A stretch of DNA of 64,000 bases from Corallococcus macrosporus DSM 14697 (lineage in GTDB: Bacteria > Myxococcota > Myxococcia > Myxococcales > Myxococcaceae). Both the position numbers and the translations under genes were made by a program. The notes under the pieces were generated by a model, which saw nothing but the letters and a program-made list of their open reading frames with translations, did not search any database and was not told the origin of the DNA. The DNA lies in the NCBI RefSeq assembly GCF_002305895.1, contig NZ_CP022203.1:1466501-1530500 (forward strand), read 5' to 3'. Numbering within the stretch: position 1 is the stretch's first letter; each line of letters opens with the position of its first letter. Below, piece after piece: positions 48,606-57,800 of this stretch.

Positions 48606-50459
48606 ATGACCATCGCCATCGTCCTGGGTGTCGTCGTCATCGCACTGGTGCTGTTCTCGTTCGACACGCTGCCCATCGAGGTCAGCTCGCTCGTGGTGGT
48701 GTGCCTGCTGGCGCTGACGGGGGTGCTCACGCCCGCGCAGGCCTTCGAGGGGTTCAGCAACGACACCGTCATCTTCATCTTCACGCTGCTCGCGATGACG
48801 GAGGGGCTCGCCTCCACGGGCGTGGTCCAGTTGGTGGGCCAACGGTTGGCCTTCTTCGCCCGCTTCGGCCACCAGACCTTCGTCATGGCGATGATGGTGG
48901 CGGTGGCGGTGTTCTCCTCCATCATCTCCAACACGGTGACGACGGCGGCCTTCCTGCCGGTGGCCATTGGGGCGGCGCAGCGGGCCAAGGTGCCCAAGAG
49001 CAAGGTGCTGCTGCCGCTGGCGTACGCCTCCATGCTGGGCGGCATGGTGTTCCTGTACGGCACCTCCACCAACCTGGTGATGTCCGCCGCGCTGCAGCGG
49101 GCGGGCTTGCCGGGCATCGGCGTGACGGAGCTGGCGCCGGTGGGGCTGCCGCTGGCCATCATCGGCATCATCGGCGTGGTGCTGCTGGCGCCGTGGCTGC
49201 TGCCCGCGCGCGAGGGCCGCGGCGGCATGGAGGACTGGACGCTGCGCGACTACCTCACGGAGGCGGTGCTGCCCCCGGACTCGCGCTACGTGGGCAAGGA
49301 GCTGGGGGACATCTCCGAGGGGCTGGGGCTGCGCGTCATCGGCATCATCCGCGACGGCGGGGCCCTGCCCGCGGTGCCGGGCTACCGGCTGCGCGGCGAC
49401 GAGCGGCTGCTCATCGAAGGCAACCGCGAGGCGATTCTGCGGGTGAAGGACCTGCGCGGCATCGCCATCCGCCCGGACGTGCGGCTGTCCGACGAGGAGC
49501 TGCGCGACAAGGACTCCATCCTCATCGAAGCCAGCGTGCCGCCCGGCAGTCCGCTGGTGGGGCGGAGCCTGAAGGAGACGCTCTTCGTGGAGCGCTACGG
49601 CATGGTGGCGCTGGCCCTGCACCGCAAGCCCGCCATCCAGCGCGTCACCAAGCTCCAGCTCCTGGGCCGCATCTTCGGGGAGCGCTCGCTGTCCATGCTG
49701 CCGCTGTCGGTGGGAGACGTGCTGCTCCTGCGCGGCGCCAGGGACAGGGTGGACGAGCTGGCGCGGGGCGGCAACCTGACGGTGCTCAGCGGCCACGAGT
49801 ACCAGCCCCCGCGCTACGGCAAGGCGCTGCTGGCGGTGGTGCTGTTCCTGGGCGCGCTGGTGGCGGGGTCGCTGAACGTGGTGCCGCTGTCGGTGGCGGG
49901 CCTCACCGGCATGCTGCTGATGATCGCCACCGGCTGCGTGGACTCGCGCACCGCGTTCCGCGTGGACTGGCGCGTGGTGCTGCTCATCGGCTCCATGATG
50001 GCGCTGGGCCTGGCCATGGAGGTGAGCGGCGCGGGCGCCTTCATCGGGGACAAGGTGGCGGCGCTGGGCGCGTATGGCGGCCCGCGCATGGTGATGGTGC
50101 TGCTGATGGTGCTGACCATCGTCCTGTCCGCGCCCATGAGCAACCAGGCCGCGGCGCTGGTGGTGCTGCCGGTGGCGCTCAACGCCGCGCAGCAGCTCGG
50201 CCTGGACGCGCGGCCCTTCGCCATGGCGGTGACGCTGGCGGCGAGCTGCTCGTTCATCACCCCGCTGGAGCCAAGCTGCGTGCTCGTGTACGGCCCGGGG
50301 CACTACCGCTTCACGGACTTCTTCCGGCTGGGCACGCCGCTCACCACGGTGCTGGTGGTCCTGCTCGCGGTGGCCGTGCCCTGGGTGTGGCCGCTGGAGA
50401 AGGGCGCGTCCGCGGCGCCCCGTCCGGCCGTGGGGCTGCGGGCGCCCCCGGGGCCATGA
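48606..50459 (+). CDS. SLC13/DASS-family permease with two TrkA-C domains
   Basis: A 617-aa inner-membrane transporter. Hydrophobic helices occupy about residues 1-200 and 400-600, with family motifs SNTVTTAAFLPVAIGAA, YGTSTNLVMSAAL and, in the second half, SAPMSNQAAALVVLPVALNAA and ITPLEPSCVLVYGPGHY. Between them (about 215-395) are two cytoplasmic TrkA-C (RCK-C) modules (GLRVIGIIRDGGALPAVPGYRLRGDERLLIEG and YGMVALALHRKPA). Such proteins move sodium or protons with anions such as sulfate or dicarboxylates; the substrate is not evident. Being divergent from pckG suggests, but does not show, a dicarboxylate link. The stop is 4 bp from the stop of the convergent miaE gene. Confidence 0.92.
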   Translation: MTIAIVLGVVVIALVLFSFDTLPIEVSSLVVVCLLALTGVLTPAQAFEGFSNDTVIFIFTLLAMTEGLASTGVVQLVGQRLAFFARFGHQTFVMAMMVAVAVFSSIISNTVTTAAFLPVAIGAAQRAKVPKSKVLLPLAYASMLGGMVFLYGTSTNLVMSAALQRAGLPGIGVTELAPVGLPLAIIGIIGVVLLAPWLLPAREGRGGMEDWTLRDYLTEAVLPPDSRYVGKELGDISEGLGLRVIGIIRDGGALPAVPGYRLRGDERLLIEGNREAILRVKDLRGIAIRPDVRLSDEELRDKDSILIEASVPPGSPLVGRSLKETLFVERYGMVALALHRKPAIQRVTKLQLLGRIFGERSLSMLPLSVGDVLLLRGARDRVDELARGGNLTVLSGHEYQPPRYGKALLAVVLFLGALVAGSLNVVPLSVAGLTGMLLMIATGCVDSRTAFRVDWRVVLLIGSMMALGLAMEVSGAGAFIGDKVAALGAYGGPRMVMVLLMVLTIVLSAPMSNQAAALVVLPVALNAAQQLGLDARPFAMAVTLAASCSFITPLEPSCVLVYGPGHYRFTDFFRLGTPLTTVLVVLLAVAVPWVWPLEKGASAAPRPAVGLRAPPGP

Positions 50460-50463
50460 CGCC

Positions 50464-51087
50464 TCAGTGGATGGCGGCGCGCAGGCCCACGTCGGTGATG
50501 ACCTGGGCCTCGCGCTCCAGCATCCACTCCAGCCGCGCCTTCACGCCTTCTTCGTCGCCCGCGCTCGCGGTGACGGCCAGCCGGTAGAAGAGGGACTGGT
50601 GCCCGTCCTCGGACTGGGCCAGCTCGCCGTAGAAGCGCGCCAGGGCCGGGTCGGTGAGGCCTTCGGCCAGCAGGGACAGGCGCTCGCAGGAGCGGGCCTC
50701 GATGACGGCGGCCACCAGCAGCCGGTCCGTGCGGCGCTCGGCGGCGGGCGTGCGAATCAGCTTCTGCAGGCCCTGGGCGTAGGGGTCCCCCGCGTCCTTC
50801 GTCAGCGTGAGGCCGCGGGCGGCCATCAGGTCCAGCACGCGGGCCAGGTGGGCGCTCTCCTCGCGGGCCAGCCGCGCCATCTGCGCGGGCAGCCCCGGCA
50901 GGTCCGGGTAGGCCTGGAGCAGGGACAGCGCGTTGGCGGCGGCCTTCTTCTCGCAGTGGGCATGGTCCACCAGCACCTCGTCGAACCGCTCGAGCGCCAG
51001 GGGCAGCCAGCGCGGGTCGGTGGCGGCGTGGAGGATGACGGGGCCCTCTCCAGAGAGGGGACGGCGGGAAGGCGTGGGACGGCTCAT
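50464..51087 (-). CDS. miaE: tRNA-(ms2io6A)-hydroxylase MiaE
   Basis: A 207-aa di-iron monooxygenase that hydroxylates the isopentenyl group of 2-methylthio-N6-isopentenyladenosine at tRNA position 37. Helices carrying iron ligands are seen: DHAHCEKKAAANAL, REESAHLARVLDLM, VIEARSCERLSLL and SEDGHQSLFYRLA. Length and order match MiaE. The enzyme needs oxygen, so it fits an aerobe. The ATG at 51087 has no clear ribosome site. It lies 28 bp after the stop of the GNAT gene, so the two are possibly co-transcribed. Confidence 0.94.
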   Translation of the reverse strand: MSRPTPSRRPLSGEGPVILHAATDPRWLPLALERFDEVLVDHAHCEKKAAANALSLLQAYPDLPGLPAQMARLAREESAHLARVLDLMAARGLTLTKDAGDPYAQGLQKLIRTPAAERRTDRLLVAAVIEARSCERLSLLAEGLTDPALARFYGELAQSEDGHQSLFYRLAVTASAGDEEGVKARLEWMLEREAQVITDVGLRAAIH

Positions 51088-51115
51088 GCGGGCGCGGACT
51101 GTACGCGCCCGCTGG

Positions 51116-51952
51116 CTAGTCCACCAGGACGAGCCGCCACGTCCGGCCGGCCAGGTAGCCGACCTTGCGGGCGATGCGGGCGGTGCTGTCGTCCCGCTCG
51201 TCGATGCGCAGGGTCAGCCGCGGCAGCGAGGACAGCAGGTGGCGCGAAATCTGGCCCAGGCACAGCAGGGCGTGGCCCTTCCTGCGCTCGGAGGGCAGCG
51301 TGTAGAGCCCCTCCAGCTCCGCGCCGTATTGGGAGCGGCTGCCGATGTCCACCTTGAACACCAGCGCGCCGTTCTCCTCCAGCACGTAGGTGCGGCGCTG
51401 GCGCACGCGCTGGATGACGCGGGTCTCGTAGCCGCGCGGGTCCTCGGCCAGCGGGTCGCGCTCGTGCACCTCGCGCACGTAGCCCTGCGCCAGCGGCAGC
51501 AGCCGGGGCAGGTCCTCCTCCTTCGCCAGCCGCAAGAGCGGGTTGGTGAAGGGGCCCAGGTCGTCCGCGGACACGCTGAACAGCCGCTGGGTGCGCGACA
51601 GGCGCGGCTTGCCCGGGGCCAGGCTGCGCAGCAGCGCGTCCACCGACGACTTGTCTCCCACCGTGGAGCGCAGCGTCAGGTTCGAGGCCAGCGCGTCCGC
51701 GATGACGCTGGTGGCGGTGGCGTCGCTCGCGCTGGGCACCACCAGCCCGCCGTCGCCGCCCACGAACACCGCGGCGGTGAGGGCCTGGCCGTCGAAGCGG
51801 CCGTAGAAGGCGAAGGGCACCCGGCCGCGCGGGGCGATGCCGAACTCCTCCAGCAACCCCAGCAGGTAGAGGTTGCTGATGGGGTCCTTCGACAGCAGCC
51901 CTCGCAGGGCTTCCGCGTCATGGGGACCAAGCTGTTCGACGGTGACGGGCAT
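51116..51952 (-). CDS. GNAT-type N-acetyltransferase
   Basis: A 278-aa protein with a two-part architecture: an N-terminal DUF4081-like region (about 1-130, DPISNLYLLGLLEEFGI, FVGGDGGLVVPSA) and a C-terminal GNAT domain (about 135-278) with VFKVDIGSRSQYGAELEGLYTLPSERRKGHALLCL for acetyl-CoA binding. It ends with a short beta strand (TWRLVLVD). The acceptor is unknown. It is encoded 28 bp before miaE on the same strand. Confidence 0.82.
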   Translation of the reverse strand: MPVTVEQLGPHDAEALRGLLSKDPISNLYLLGLLEEFGIAPRGRVPFAFYGRFDGQALTAAVFVGGDGGLVVPSASDATATSVIADALASNLTLRSTVGDKSSVDALLRSLAPGKPRLSRTQRLFSVSADDLGPFTNPLLRLAKEEDLPRLLPLAQGYVREVHERDPLAEDPRGYETRVIQRVRQRRTYVLEENGALVFKVDIGSRSQYGAELEGLYTLPSERRKGHALLCLGQISRHLLSSLPRLTLRIDERDDSTARIARKVGYLAGRTWRLVLVD

Positions 51953-51992
51953 GAAGGGGTGGGGGCACCGGCACCTTACGCAAAACCCGCCC

Positions 51993-52649
51993 CTACCGGC
52001 CAGTCTCCTCCCCCGGCACGCGGAACTCGAAGGGGTAGACGACCGTCGCCTTGCCTCCGCCGTAGGGCGCCGGGAAGCGCACGTCCAGCAGCGAGTCCAG
52101 CGCGCACGCCTGCACGAAGGGGTCCGGAATGGTGCTCGACACCAGCTCGCCCGCGCTCATCACCCCGCCCTCGCGGCCCGCCTCCACGGTGAAGCGCAGT
52201 TTCACTGTCTGCGGACCCCGGTTGCGCTGTGCCGCGTCCTCGAAACATTGCTGCACGAGCGGAGTCACCGCCTGGATGGCGGCGCGGATGTCCTCGGCGT
52301 GGATGCGGCCGCTGGTGGCTTCGATGACGGGCTCCACCTCCACCACGCGCCGCGGGTTCCCGGAGGTGGGGGGCGGCGCGGGCACCTCGCTGCGCGCGGA
52401 CGGGAAGGCGGGGGGAGGCCGCACCGGCGGGGGCGTGGCGCTGGGCGGCGACAGGCCGGGCGTGGGCGCGCCGCGCGTGTCGGGCGGCTGCGCGGTGGGC
52501 CGCTCCTCGGCGGGCGGGGGGCCGACGGGCAGGGGCGCGTCGTGGACGGGGCGCGTGAGCCAGTAGGAGAGGGCGGCGCTCAGGATGAGCACGCCCAGGC
52601 TCACGCCCGGGATGACGAGCCAGCGGATGAGGGACGACCGGTCGGACAT
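51993..52649 (-). CDS. AgmX/PglI C-terminal-domain protein (TonB-like)
   Basis: A 218-aa protein with one N-terminal membrane helix (about 10-30), a long Pro-rich periplasm-spanning stretch (about 33-100) and a C-terminal domain with the AgmX/PglI pattern: IRAAIQAVTPLVQQCFEDAAQRNRGPQTVKLRFTVEAG and DPFVQACALDSLLDVRFPAPYGGGKATVVYPFEF. This domain is named from proteins linked to adventurous gliding in Myxococcus and resembles TonB-like periplasmic ends. A trans-envelope link to motility or transport proteins is possible. It is followed by the GNAT gene after 41 bp. Confidence 0.85.
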   Translation of the reverse strand: MSDRSSLIRWLVIPGVSLGVLILSAALSYWLTRPVHDAPLPVGPPPAEERPTAQPPDTRGAPTPGLSPPSATPPPVRPPPAFPSARSEVPAPPPTSGNPRRVVEVEPVIEATSGRIHAEDIRAAIQAVTPLVQQCFEDAAQRNRGPQTVKLRFTVEAGREGGVMSAGELVSSTIPDPFVQACALDSLLDVRFPAPYGGGKATVVYPFEFRVPGEETGR

Positions 52650-52677
52650 GGACGCCTGGAGGATATGCCTCCAGGGC

Positions 52678-54516
52678 TTACTTGCACGAGCGCTGCTCGG
52701 GCTTGCCCTGCGTGCACTGGGCCAGCGGGGCGAAGCGCGCCTCGGCCTCCGCCACGGCGTCGTCCACCGGCCTGTCGCACTCCGCGGTGGCCCGCGTGCC
52801 CCGAATCTCGAAGAGGCGCAGCACCTCGTGGCAGCGCTGCTGGAAGTGCTTCACGCCCTCCTTGAACAGCGGCCGCATGACCTCGGGCGAGAAGCCGTAG
52901 CCGCTGGCCGTCTGGAGCTGCGAGTCCGGGCGGAACATCCACGACGAGCGCCAGCTCGAGGCCACCTGGTCGAAGCGGGCGGAGCCCAGCCACATGTTGG
53001 TGGCCGCCCTGAGGGCCCCGGGCTCGCGCGGGACGAAGCCCGCGCCGGTGCGGCGGCAGAAGGCGTTGACGCCGTCGGGGTCGGCCACGCGGGCCAGCCG
53101 CGCCACGCAGACGTTGTGCTCCGCGAAGCGCCGGCCCACCGCGGCCAGCTCCCCCTGCTGCACCTCGCCCACGCGCGGCTGGGCGACGAAGAGGTCGATG
53201 GTGCGCATCAGCACGCCGACGGCGTTCTCCGGCGGGTGCTCCGGGGACGGCTCCACGCCGCCGGTGGAGAGGACCAGCACGCGCTCGGCGCCGCGCTGCA
53301 CCGCCTGGAGCAGCGGCAGGCCGGAGCGCACGCCGCCGTCGTAGAAGGAGCCCTTCATCCGGCCGGCGCGCGAGGGCAGCCACGGCACGGGGTCGGCGAG
53401 CACCGGCTCCACGATGGAGGCGACGACGCCGTTGATGATGCCCTCCACGCGCTGCTGCGGGGTGGCGTCCGCGGCGAAGTTCTCCGGGTCCTGGTCGCTG
53501 ACGCCATAGACGTCACCGGTGTCGAAGTCCACGGAGACGGCCACCAGCTCCGTGCCGTTGGTGAGCTGCTCGGGGACCACGGCCGCGCGCAGCTTGCCGT
53601 AGACGCCGTCGAACTGGACCAGGCCGCGCAGGTCGGAGGCAATCTTCCATATCCAGGTGTCGTTGACGCAGTACAGGTCCGACTCCACCGAGCACGTGTA
53701 GTTGCTGACGAGGAGCTGGCGCGCGGCCGCCTCGTGGCCCGGCGTGTGGAACAGGTCCACCAGCGTGCTGATGAGCGCGCCGGTGCTGCTGCCCGCCGCC
53801 AGGTCGATGCGCGCGTCCCCGCAGCCCTCCGGCGCGGGCTTGCCGCGGCACTGCTCCAGCACGCCGAGCAGCCGCCAGATGGCCCCCGCGCTGAACGCGC
53901 CGTTGGCGCCGCCGCCGCTCAGGACGACGGCGTTGGACGGGCGCCCCAGCGTGCGGCTCCACCTGCGGGCGCTGACGTACTGCGCGGCGGACTCGGCGCC
54001 CTCGCGGATGCCGCGGGTGAGCACCTGGAGGGGGACGCGGTCGCCCTGCGCGTCACGCAGCGCCACCAGTGAGCTGGCGATGCCCAGCGCGTTCGCCAGG
54101 AAGCGCGCGGCGTCCACCTCGCGCGGCGCGGGGGCGGCGGGGTCCACCGTGGTGGGCAGCGGCGGAAGGCCCCACAGCGGCGCCTCCATGGCCGCCGCGA
54201 GGAAGCGCTCGTAGCACGCGCTGTTGTCGCCGCCCGCGGTCTGCTTCAGGCAGTCCACCTGTTCGATGATGGGCTGGGGGGCGTTGCCCAGCGCGGACAT
54301 CCAGCGCGCCGCCTCGGCCGGGTCGGCATAGGCGTCCATCAGGTGGGTGCGGGTGAGGCGCGCGGCGCGCTCCTGGATGGGCACGGGCAGGGGCGCCGCC
54401 CGCGGATCTCCGGGGGTGTTCAGCGCGTCCAGGATGGCGCCGGTGCGCAGGAAGCAGCCGCTGGAGACGGCGCTCAGCGTGGCGAGACACAGCAGGTACG
54501 TGGTGCTCCGGCTCAT
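52678..54516 (-). CDS. Patatin-like phospholipase lipoprotein
   Basis: A 612-aa lipoprotein. The signal ends in LSAVSSGC with Cys21. The patatin domain (about 190-420) has the oxyanion loop SGGGANGAFSAGAIWRLL (near residue 200), the nucleophile elbow GSSTG (near 242) and the catalytic Asp in SFYDGGVRSGLPL (near 392), a full Ser-Asp dyad. Regions before and after are helical and specific to this group. The activity should be acyl hydrolysis of lipids at the cell envelope or outside, useful in predation or membrane turnover. I start at ATG 54516 because the signal begins there; the frame opens at 54618. The AgmX/PglI-domain gene follows 28 bp downstream. Confidence 0.92.
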   Translation of the reverse strand: MSRSTTYLLCLATLSAVSSGCFLRTGAILDALNTPGDPRAAPLPVPIQERAARLTRTHLMDAYADPAEAARWMSALGNAPQPIIEQVDCLKQTAGGDNSACYERFLAAAMEAPLWGLPPLPTTVDPAAPAPREVDAARFLANALGIASSLVALRDAQGDRVPLQVLTRGIREGAESAAQYVSARRWSRTLGRPSNAVVLSGGGANGAFSAGAIWRLLGVLEQCRGKPAPEGCGDARIDLAAGSSTGALISTLVDLFHTPGHEAAARQLLVSNYTCSVESDLYCVNDTWIWKIASDLRGLVQFDGVYGKLRAAVVPEQLTNGTELVAVSVDFDTGDVYGVSDQDPENFAADATPQQRVEGIINGVVASIVEPVLADPVPWLPSRAGRMKGSFYDGGVRSGLPLLQAVQRGAERVLVLSTGGVEPSPEHPPENAVGVLMRTIDLFVAQPRVGEVQQGELAAVGRRFAEHNVCVARLARVADPDGVNAFCRRTGAGFVPREPGALRAATNMWLGSARFDQVASSWRSSWMFRPDSQLQTASGYGFSPEVMRPLFKEGVKHFQQRCHEVLRLFEIRGTRATAECDRPVDDAVAEAEARFAPLAQCTQGKPEQRSCK

Positions 54517-54698
54517 GGGCGTCCCCCCGGAAGTCGCGCCGGGCGAGGCGCCAGCGCGCGAGGCCGCCGGGTGCAGGGCGCCCGCCGCCTCGTCGGGGCG
54601 GAATGTTAGCGCATGCACGCGCGCGGGCGGGGAACGGACTGTGTGGAAGGCGACGGCCGCGAGGCCCCGAAGGCGGGCGCTCGCGGCCGGGCGGCCCC

Positions 54699-55652
54699 CT
54701 ACGGATACACCTCGCGGCGGGGCCCCGTGGGCTCGGTGGGGCGGGGCGGCGGGGTGGCGATGGCGCCCTCCGCGGCGATGCGCTGGCGGCGGCTCACGCC
54801 CACCGTGGCGCCGAGCATCGCGGAGACGAGTCCCAGCAGCAGCGACGCGAAGATGCCCCAGAAGACGCGGCTGGTGGGCTGCGCCGCCTGCAGCGCGCCC
54901 TGCTGCACCTGCTCGCCCACCTGGCCGACCCTGCCCTTGAACGCGGTGAACTGCTGATTCACCCGGTCCGCGATTCCCTCCGCGTCCTGCCGCGACAGGC
55001 GCGTGTTGTCCGCGATGGAGGTGACGAGCACCTCCCGGTCGAGGTTGCCCGTGCGCAGGGCGGTGCTCAGCACCTCGGACGTGGCGGTCTGGAGCTGGTT
55101 GGCGGTGATGGTCGGCTTGCCCTCCGCCTGGAGTCGCCGGTTGATGGGGCCCAGCGCGTCATTGGCGTCCAGCCCGAAGGTCTGCGCCGCCTGCCCGCCA
55201 CCCGACGCCGCGCCAGCCACCGCCGCGCCCGTGGCGCCCATCACCGCGCCGCTCGCGCGCAGCGCCGTGCCGATGATGGACGACAGCAGCATGCCCAGCA
55301 GCGAGATGCCCACCAGCGTCGTCAGGCCCCACAGCACCGCGCCATGCAGCGCGCCGCCGCCCTTGTCCAGCCGGCCCGCCGAGCGCGCGGCGACGAAGCC
55401 GCCACAGAACAGCGCGATGAGCGGCGCGATGGCGCTCCAGATGCCCGTGCCGATACCGGCCGCCCGCGCGCTGCCCGGGTCATTCGGGTCCACCGTCGAC
55501 AGTCCGAGCGCCAGGCCGAGCGAGTTCAGCAGGAGCCACAGGGCCAGGGCGACGAAGGCGCCTCCGAAGATGGCGCCCCAGCTCAGCTTGTAGGGATTGC
55601 CCGCGACGGCGGAGACGCCGCCGGGCGCTTGGTTCTCGACGATGGCTGCCAT
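54699..55652 (-). CDS. Polytopic membrane protein of unknown function
   Basis: A 317-aa protein with about four membrane helices: WGAIFGGAFVALALWLLLNSLG, IWSAIAPLIALFCGGFVAARSAG, GAVLWGLTTLVGISLLGMLLS and a last one VFWGIFASLLLGLVSAMLGA. Between helices 3 and 4 is a soluble helical region of about 110 residues (ITANQLQTATSEVLSTALRTGNLDREVLVTSIADNT), and the tail is Pro/Arg-rich. I do not recognise a characterised family. The ATG at 55652 follows a good GGAG-like site (AGGAGGGG) and is preferred over the frame opening at 55727. Confidence 0.78.
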   Translation of the reverse strand: MAAIVENQAPGGVSAVAGNPYKLSWGAIFGGAFVALALWLLLNSLGLALGLSTVDPNDPGSARAAGIGTGIWSAIAPLIALFCGGFVAARSAGRLDKGGGALHGAVLWGLTTLVGISLLGMLLSSIIGTALRASGAVMGATGAAVAGAASGGGQAAQTFGLDANDALGPINRRLQAEGKPTITANQLQTATSEVLSTALRTGNLDREVLVTSIADNTRLSRQDAEGIADRVNQQFTAFKGRVGQVGEQVQQGALQAAQPTSRVFWGIFASLLLGLVSAMLGATVGVSRRQRIAAEGAIATPPPRPTEPTGPRREVYP

Positions 55653-55793
55653 GGTGCTGCCCCTCCTGATGCCAGAAAGCGCCCGAAGCGGAGCGAAGGC
55701 GCTCGTGTTCGGGGCAAACATGGCCATGCGCCAGCGGGGGCACGATTCCGGTGGGTGTGGCTGGCCCTCCGCGGAGGAGGGCGGGGCCCGGGC

Positions 55794-56741
55794 TCACTCC
55801 AGGCCGAGTGCCTCCCGGAGCGCGGCCTCGCCCGCGACGACGGGCGCGCGCGGCAGCTTCTCGGGGCGGAAGCCGTGCACCAGCTCGGCCAGCGTCAGGG
55901 GGCTCCCGTCGCCCAGGCCGCTCCACGCGGCGAGCAGGCCCAGCACCCGCTCGGGGGCCACGCCGCGCTCGCGCAGCTCCGCGAGCGCGAAGGCGCCCTC
56001 GCGCTTGGCGAGCCGCCTGCCGTCCTCCCCCATCACCAGCGGGACATGGAGGAACGCGGGCGCGGGCAGGCCCAGCGCGGTGTAGAGCTGGAGCTGCCGG
56101 GGCGTGGAGGACAGCAGGTCATCCCCGCGCAGCACGTGGGTGATGTCCGTGGCCGCGTCGTCCACCACCACCGCGAGCTGGTAGCTGGCCACGCCGTCGT
56201 TGCGGCGCACGACGAAGTCCCCCACCGCCGCGTCCACGTCCTGCGTGTACGGCCCCTGCACGCCGTCCACGAAGCGCAGCTCGCCGGGGCGCGCGCGGAA
56301 GCGGTAGGCGGGCGCGCGCGTGCGGGCGCGCTCGGAGGCCTGCTCGCGGGTGAGGCGCGCGCAGGTCCCCGGGTAGCGCGGCCCTTCGTCGGAGAGGCCA
56401 TGGGGCGCGCTGGCGGCGCGCGCGATCTCCGCGCGCGTGCAGAAGCAGGGATACACCAGCCCCTCGCGCTCCAGCTTCGCCTGCGCGTCGCGGTAGAGGC
56501 CGTCCCGCTGGCTCTGGAAGAGGGGCGCCTCATCCCAGTCCAGTCCCAGCCACGCCAGGTCGCGCAGCAGCTCCTCCACGTGCTGGGGCTTGCAGCGCGC
56601 GCGGTCCAGGTCCTCGACGCGCAGCAGGAAGCGTCCGTGGGCCGCCCGCGCCTGGAGCCAGCCGAGCAGCGCGCTGCGGATGTTGCCCAGGTGCATGCGG
56701 CCGGTGGGGCTGGGCGCGAACCGGCCTCGGACGGCGCTCAT
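55794..56741 (-). CDS. gluQ: Glutamyl-Q tRNA(Asp) synthetase
   Basis: A 315-aa truncated relative of glutamyl-tRNA synthetase lacking the anticodon-binding domain. It should activate glutamate and attach it to the queuosine base of tRNA(Asp). The class I signature is PSPTGRMHLGN (11-20) and the zinc-binding pattern is CFCTRAEI with a later YPGTC. The KMSKS-like loop is RRLAKREGA, as in this subfamily. Length (about 300 aa) excludes full GltX. The ATG at 56741 is chosen; the frame opens much farther upstream at 57101 and overlaps the divergent gene. Confidence 0.93.
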   Translation of the reverse strand: MSAVRGRFAPSPTGRMHLGNIRSALLGWLQARAAHGRFLLRVEDLDRARCKPQHVEELLRDLAWLGLDWDEAPLFQSQRDGLYRDAQAKLEREGLVYPCFCTRAEIARAASAPHGLSDEGPRYPGTCARLTREQASERARTRAPAYRFRARPGELRFVDGVQGPYTQDVDAAVGDFVVRRNDGVASYQLAVVVDDAATDITHVLRGDDLLSSTPRQLQLYTALGLPAPAFLHVPLVMGEDGRRLAKREGAFALAELRERGVAPERVLGLLAAWSGLGDGSPLTLAELVHGFRPEKLPRAPVVAGEAALREALGLE

Positions 56742-56909
56742 GGGCGCACCCGGCGCCGGTGGGGGAGGAGGGCGTGCGGGCCCGCGAAGTGAATCATCGT
56801 CGCGGGGGACGATAACCGACGCGGAGGGGGCGCCGCAGTGTCCGTGGCCTGCTTCGTCGACGCCCCCGGGGGCGGGTGGTACGTTCGTCGTGAAGGCCGG
56901 ACTCCCTTG

Positions 56910-57764
56910 ATGCGCATCGCCCACTGCTCCGACGTCCACATCACCGAGGACTACTTCTCGCTGCCGCTGCACCGGCTGGGCTGGCGGCGCTGGGTGGCCC
57001 TGGTGGAGCTCACCGTGGGGGGCCGTGCCCGGCGGTATGCGCGCGCGCCGCAGGCGCTGGCCGCCATCGCGCGCGACGCGCAGGCCTCCCAGGTGGACCA
57101 CTTCATCCTCTCCGGCGACCTGACGGCCTACGCGTTGGAGGGTGAGTTCCGCGGCGCCCGGCAGTCACTCGGCGCGCTGGCGGAGGACCCTCGCCGCTGC
57201 ACCGTCATCCCGGGCAACCACGACGTCTTCACGCCGGGCAGCCACCGCACCGGGCGCTTCGCGCGGCACTTCGGCCACCTCCTGGAGAGCGACCTGCCGG
57301 AGCACCGCCGTGAGGGGGCCTTCCCCTTCGTCCGGCTCCTGGGGACGGAGGCCGCGGTGGTGGGCCTGCTGTCGGCCCGCGTGCCGCGCACCCCGGGGCT
57401 GTCGTATGGCGTCATCGGCCCGGCCCAGCTCGACGGCCTGGCCGCGCTGCTGAAGGACCCCCGGCTGGAGGGGCGCGCCGTCCTGGTGGTGGTGCACCAC
57501 GCGCCGCTCAATCCGCGGGGGCGGCCGGACCACTGGCACCACGGCCTGCGGGACGCGGAGGCCCTGCTGAAGCTGCTGCCGGGCCCGCGCTACGCGGTGC
57601 TGCATGGCCACATCCACCGGCGCTACCACCACCCCGCCACCGCTGACCGGCCCCACGTCTTCGGCGCCGGCTCCTCCACCGAAGCCGGGCATGAGGGGTA
57701 CTGGCTCATCGACGTGGCGGACGGGCAGGTGTCCGGCGGCCAGCAACAGACGCCCGCCCTGTGA
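56910..57764 (+). CDS. Calcineurin-like metallophosphoesterase
   Basis: A 284-aa cytosolic phosphoesterase with a two-metal site. The motifs in order are SDVH (Asp8, His10), SGDLTAY, PGNHDVFTP, VVVHHAPLNP and LHGHIHRRYHH. Length and motif spacing resemble the cAMP-phosphodiesterase/Icc-like group, but the substrate could be another phosphodiester. It is encoded 36 bp before a nucleotide cyclase gene on the same strand, so turnover of a cyclic nucleotide made by its neighbour is an attractive inference. The ATG at 56910 begins exactly at the motif-bearing strand MRIAHCSD. Confidence 0.9.
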   Translation: MRIAHCSDVHITEDYFSLPLHRLGWRRWVALVELTVGGRARRYARAPQALAAIARDAQASQVDHFILSGDLTAYALEGEFRGARQSLGALAEDPRRCTVIPGNHDVFTPGSHRTGRFARHFGHLLESDLPEHRREGAFPFVRLLGTEAAVVGLLSARVPRTPGLSYGVIGPAQLDGLAALLKDPRLEGRAVLVVVHHAPLNPRGRPDHWHHGLRDAEALLKLLPGPRYAVLHGHIHRRYHHPATADRPHVFGAGSSTEAGHEGYWLIDVADGQVSGGQQQTPAL

Positions 57765-57800
57765 CAGCACCGTCCGGGCGGGGATAGAAGGGGGCAGGAC

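Noticed and set aside
48573-50303. 576-codon frame antisense to the SLC13 permease
   Set aside because: His/Gln/Arg-rich shadow of a strongly supported transporter.
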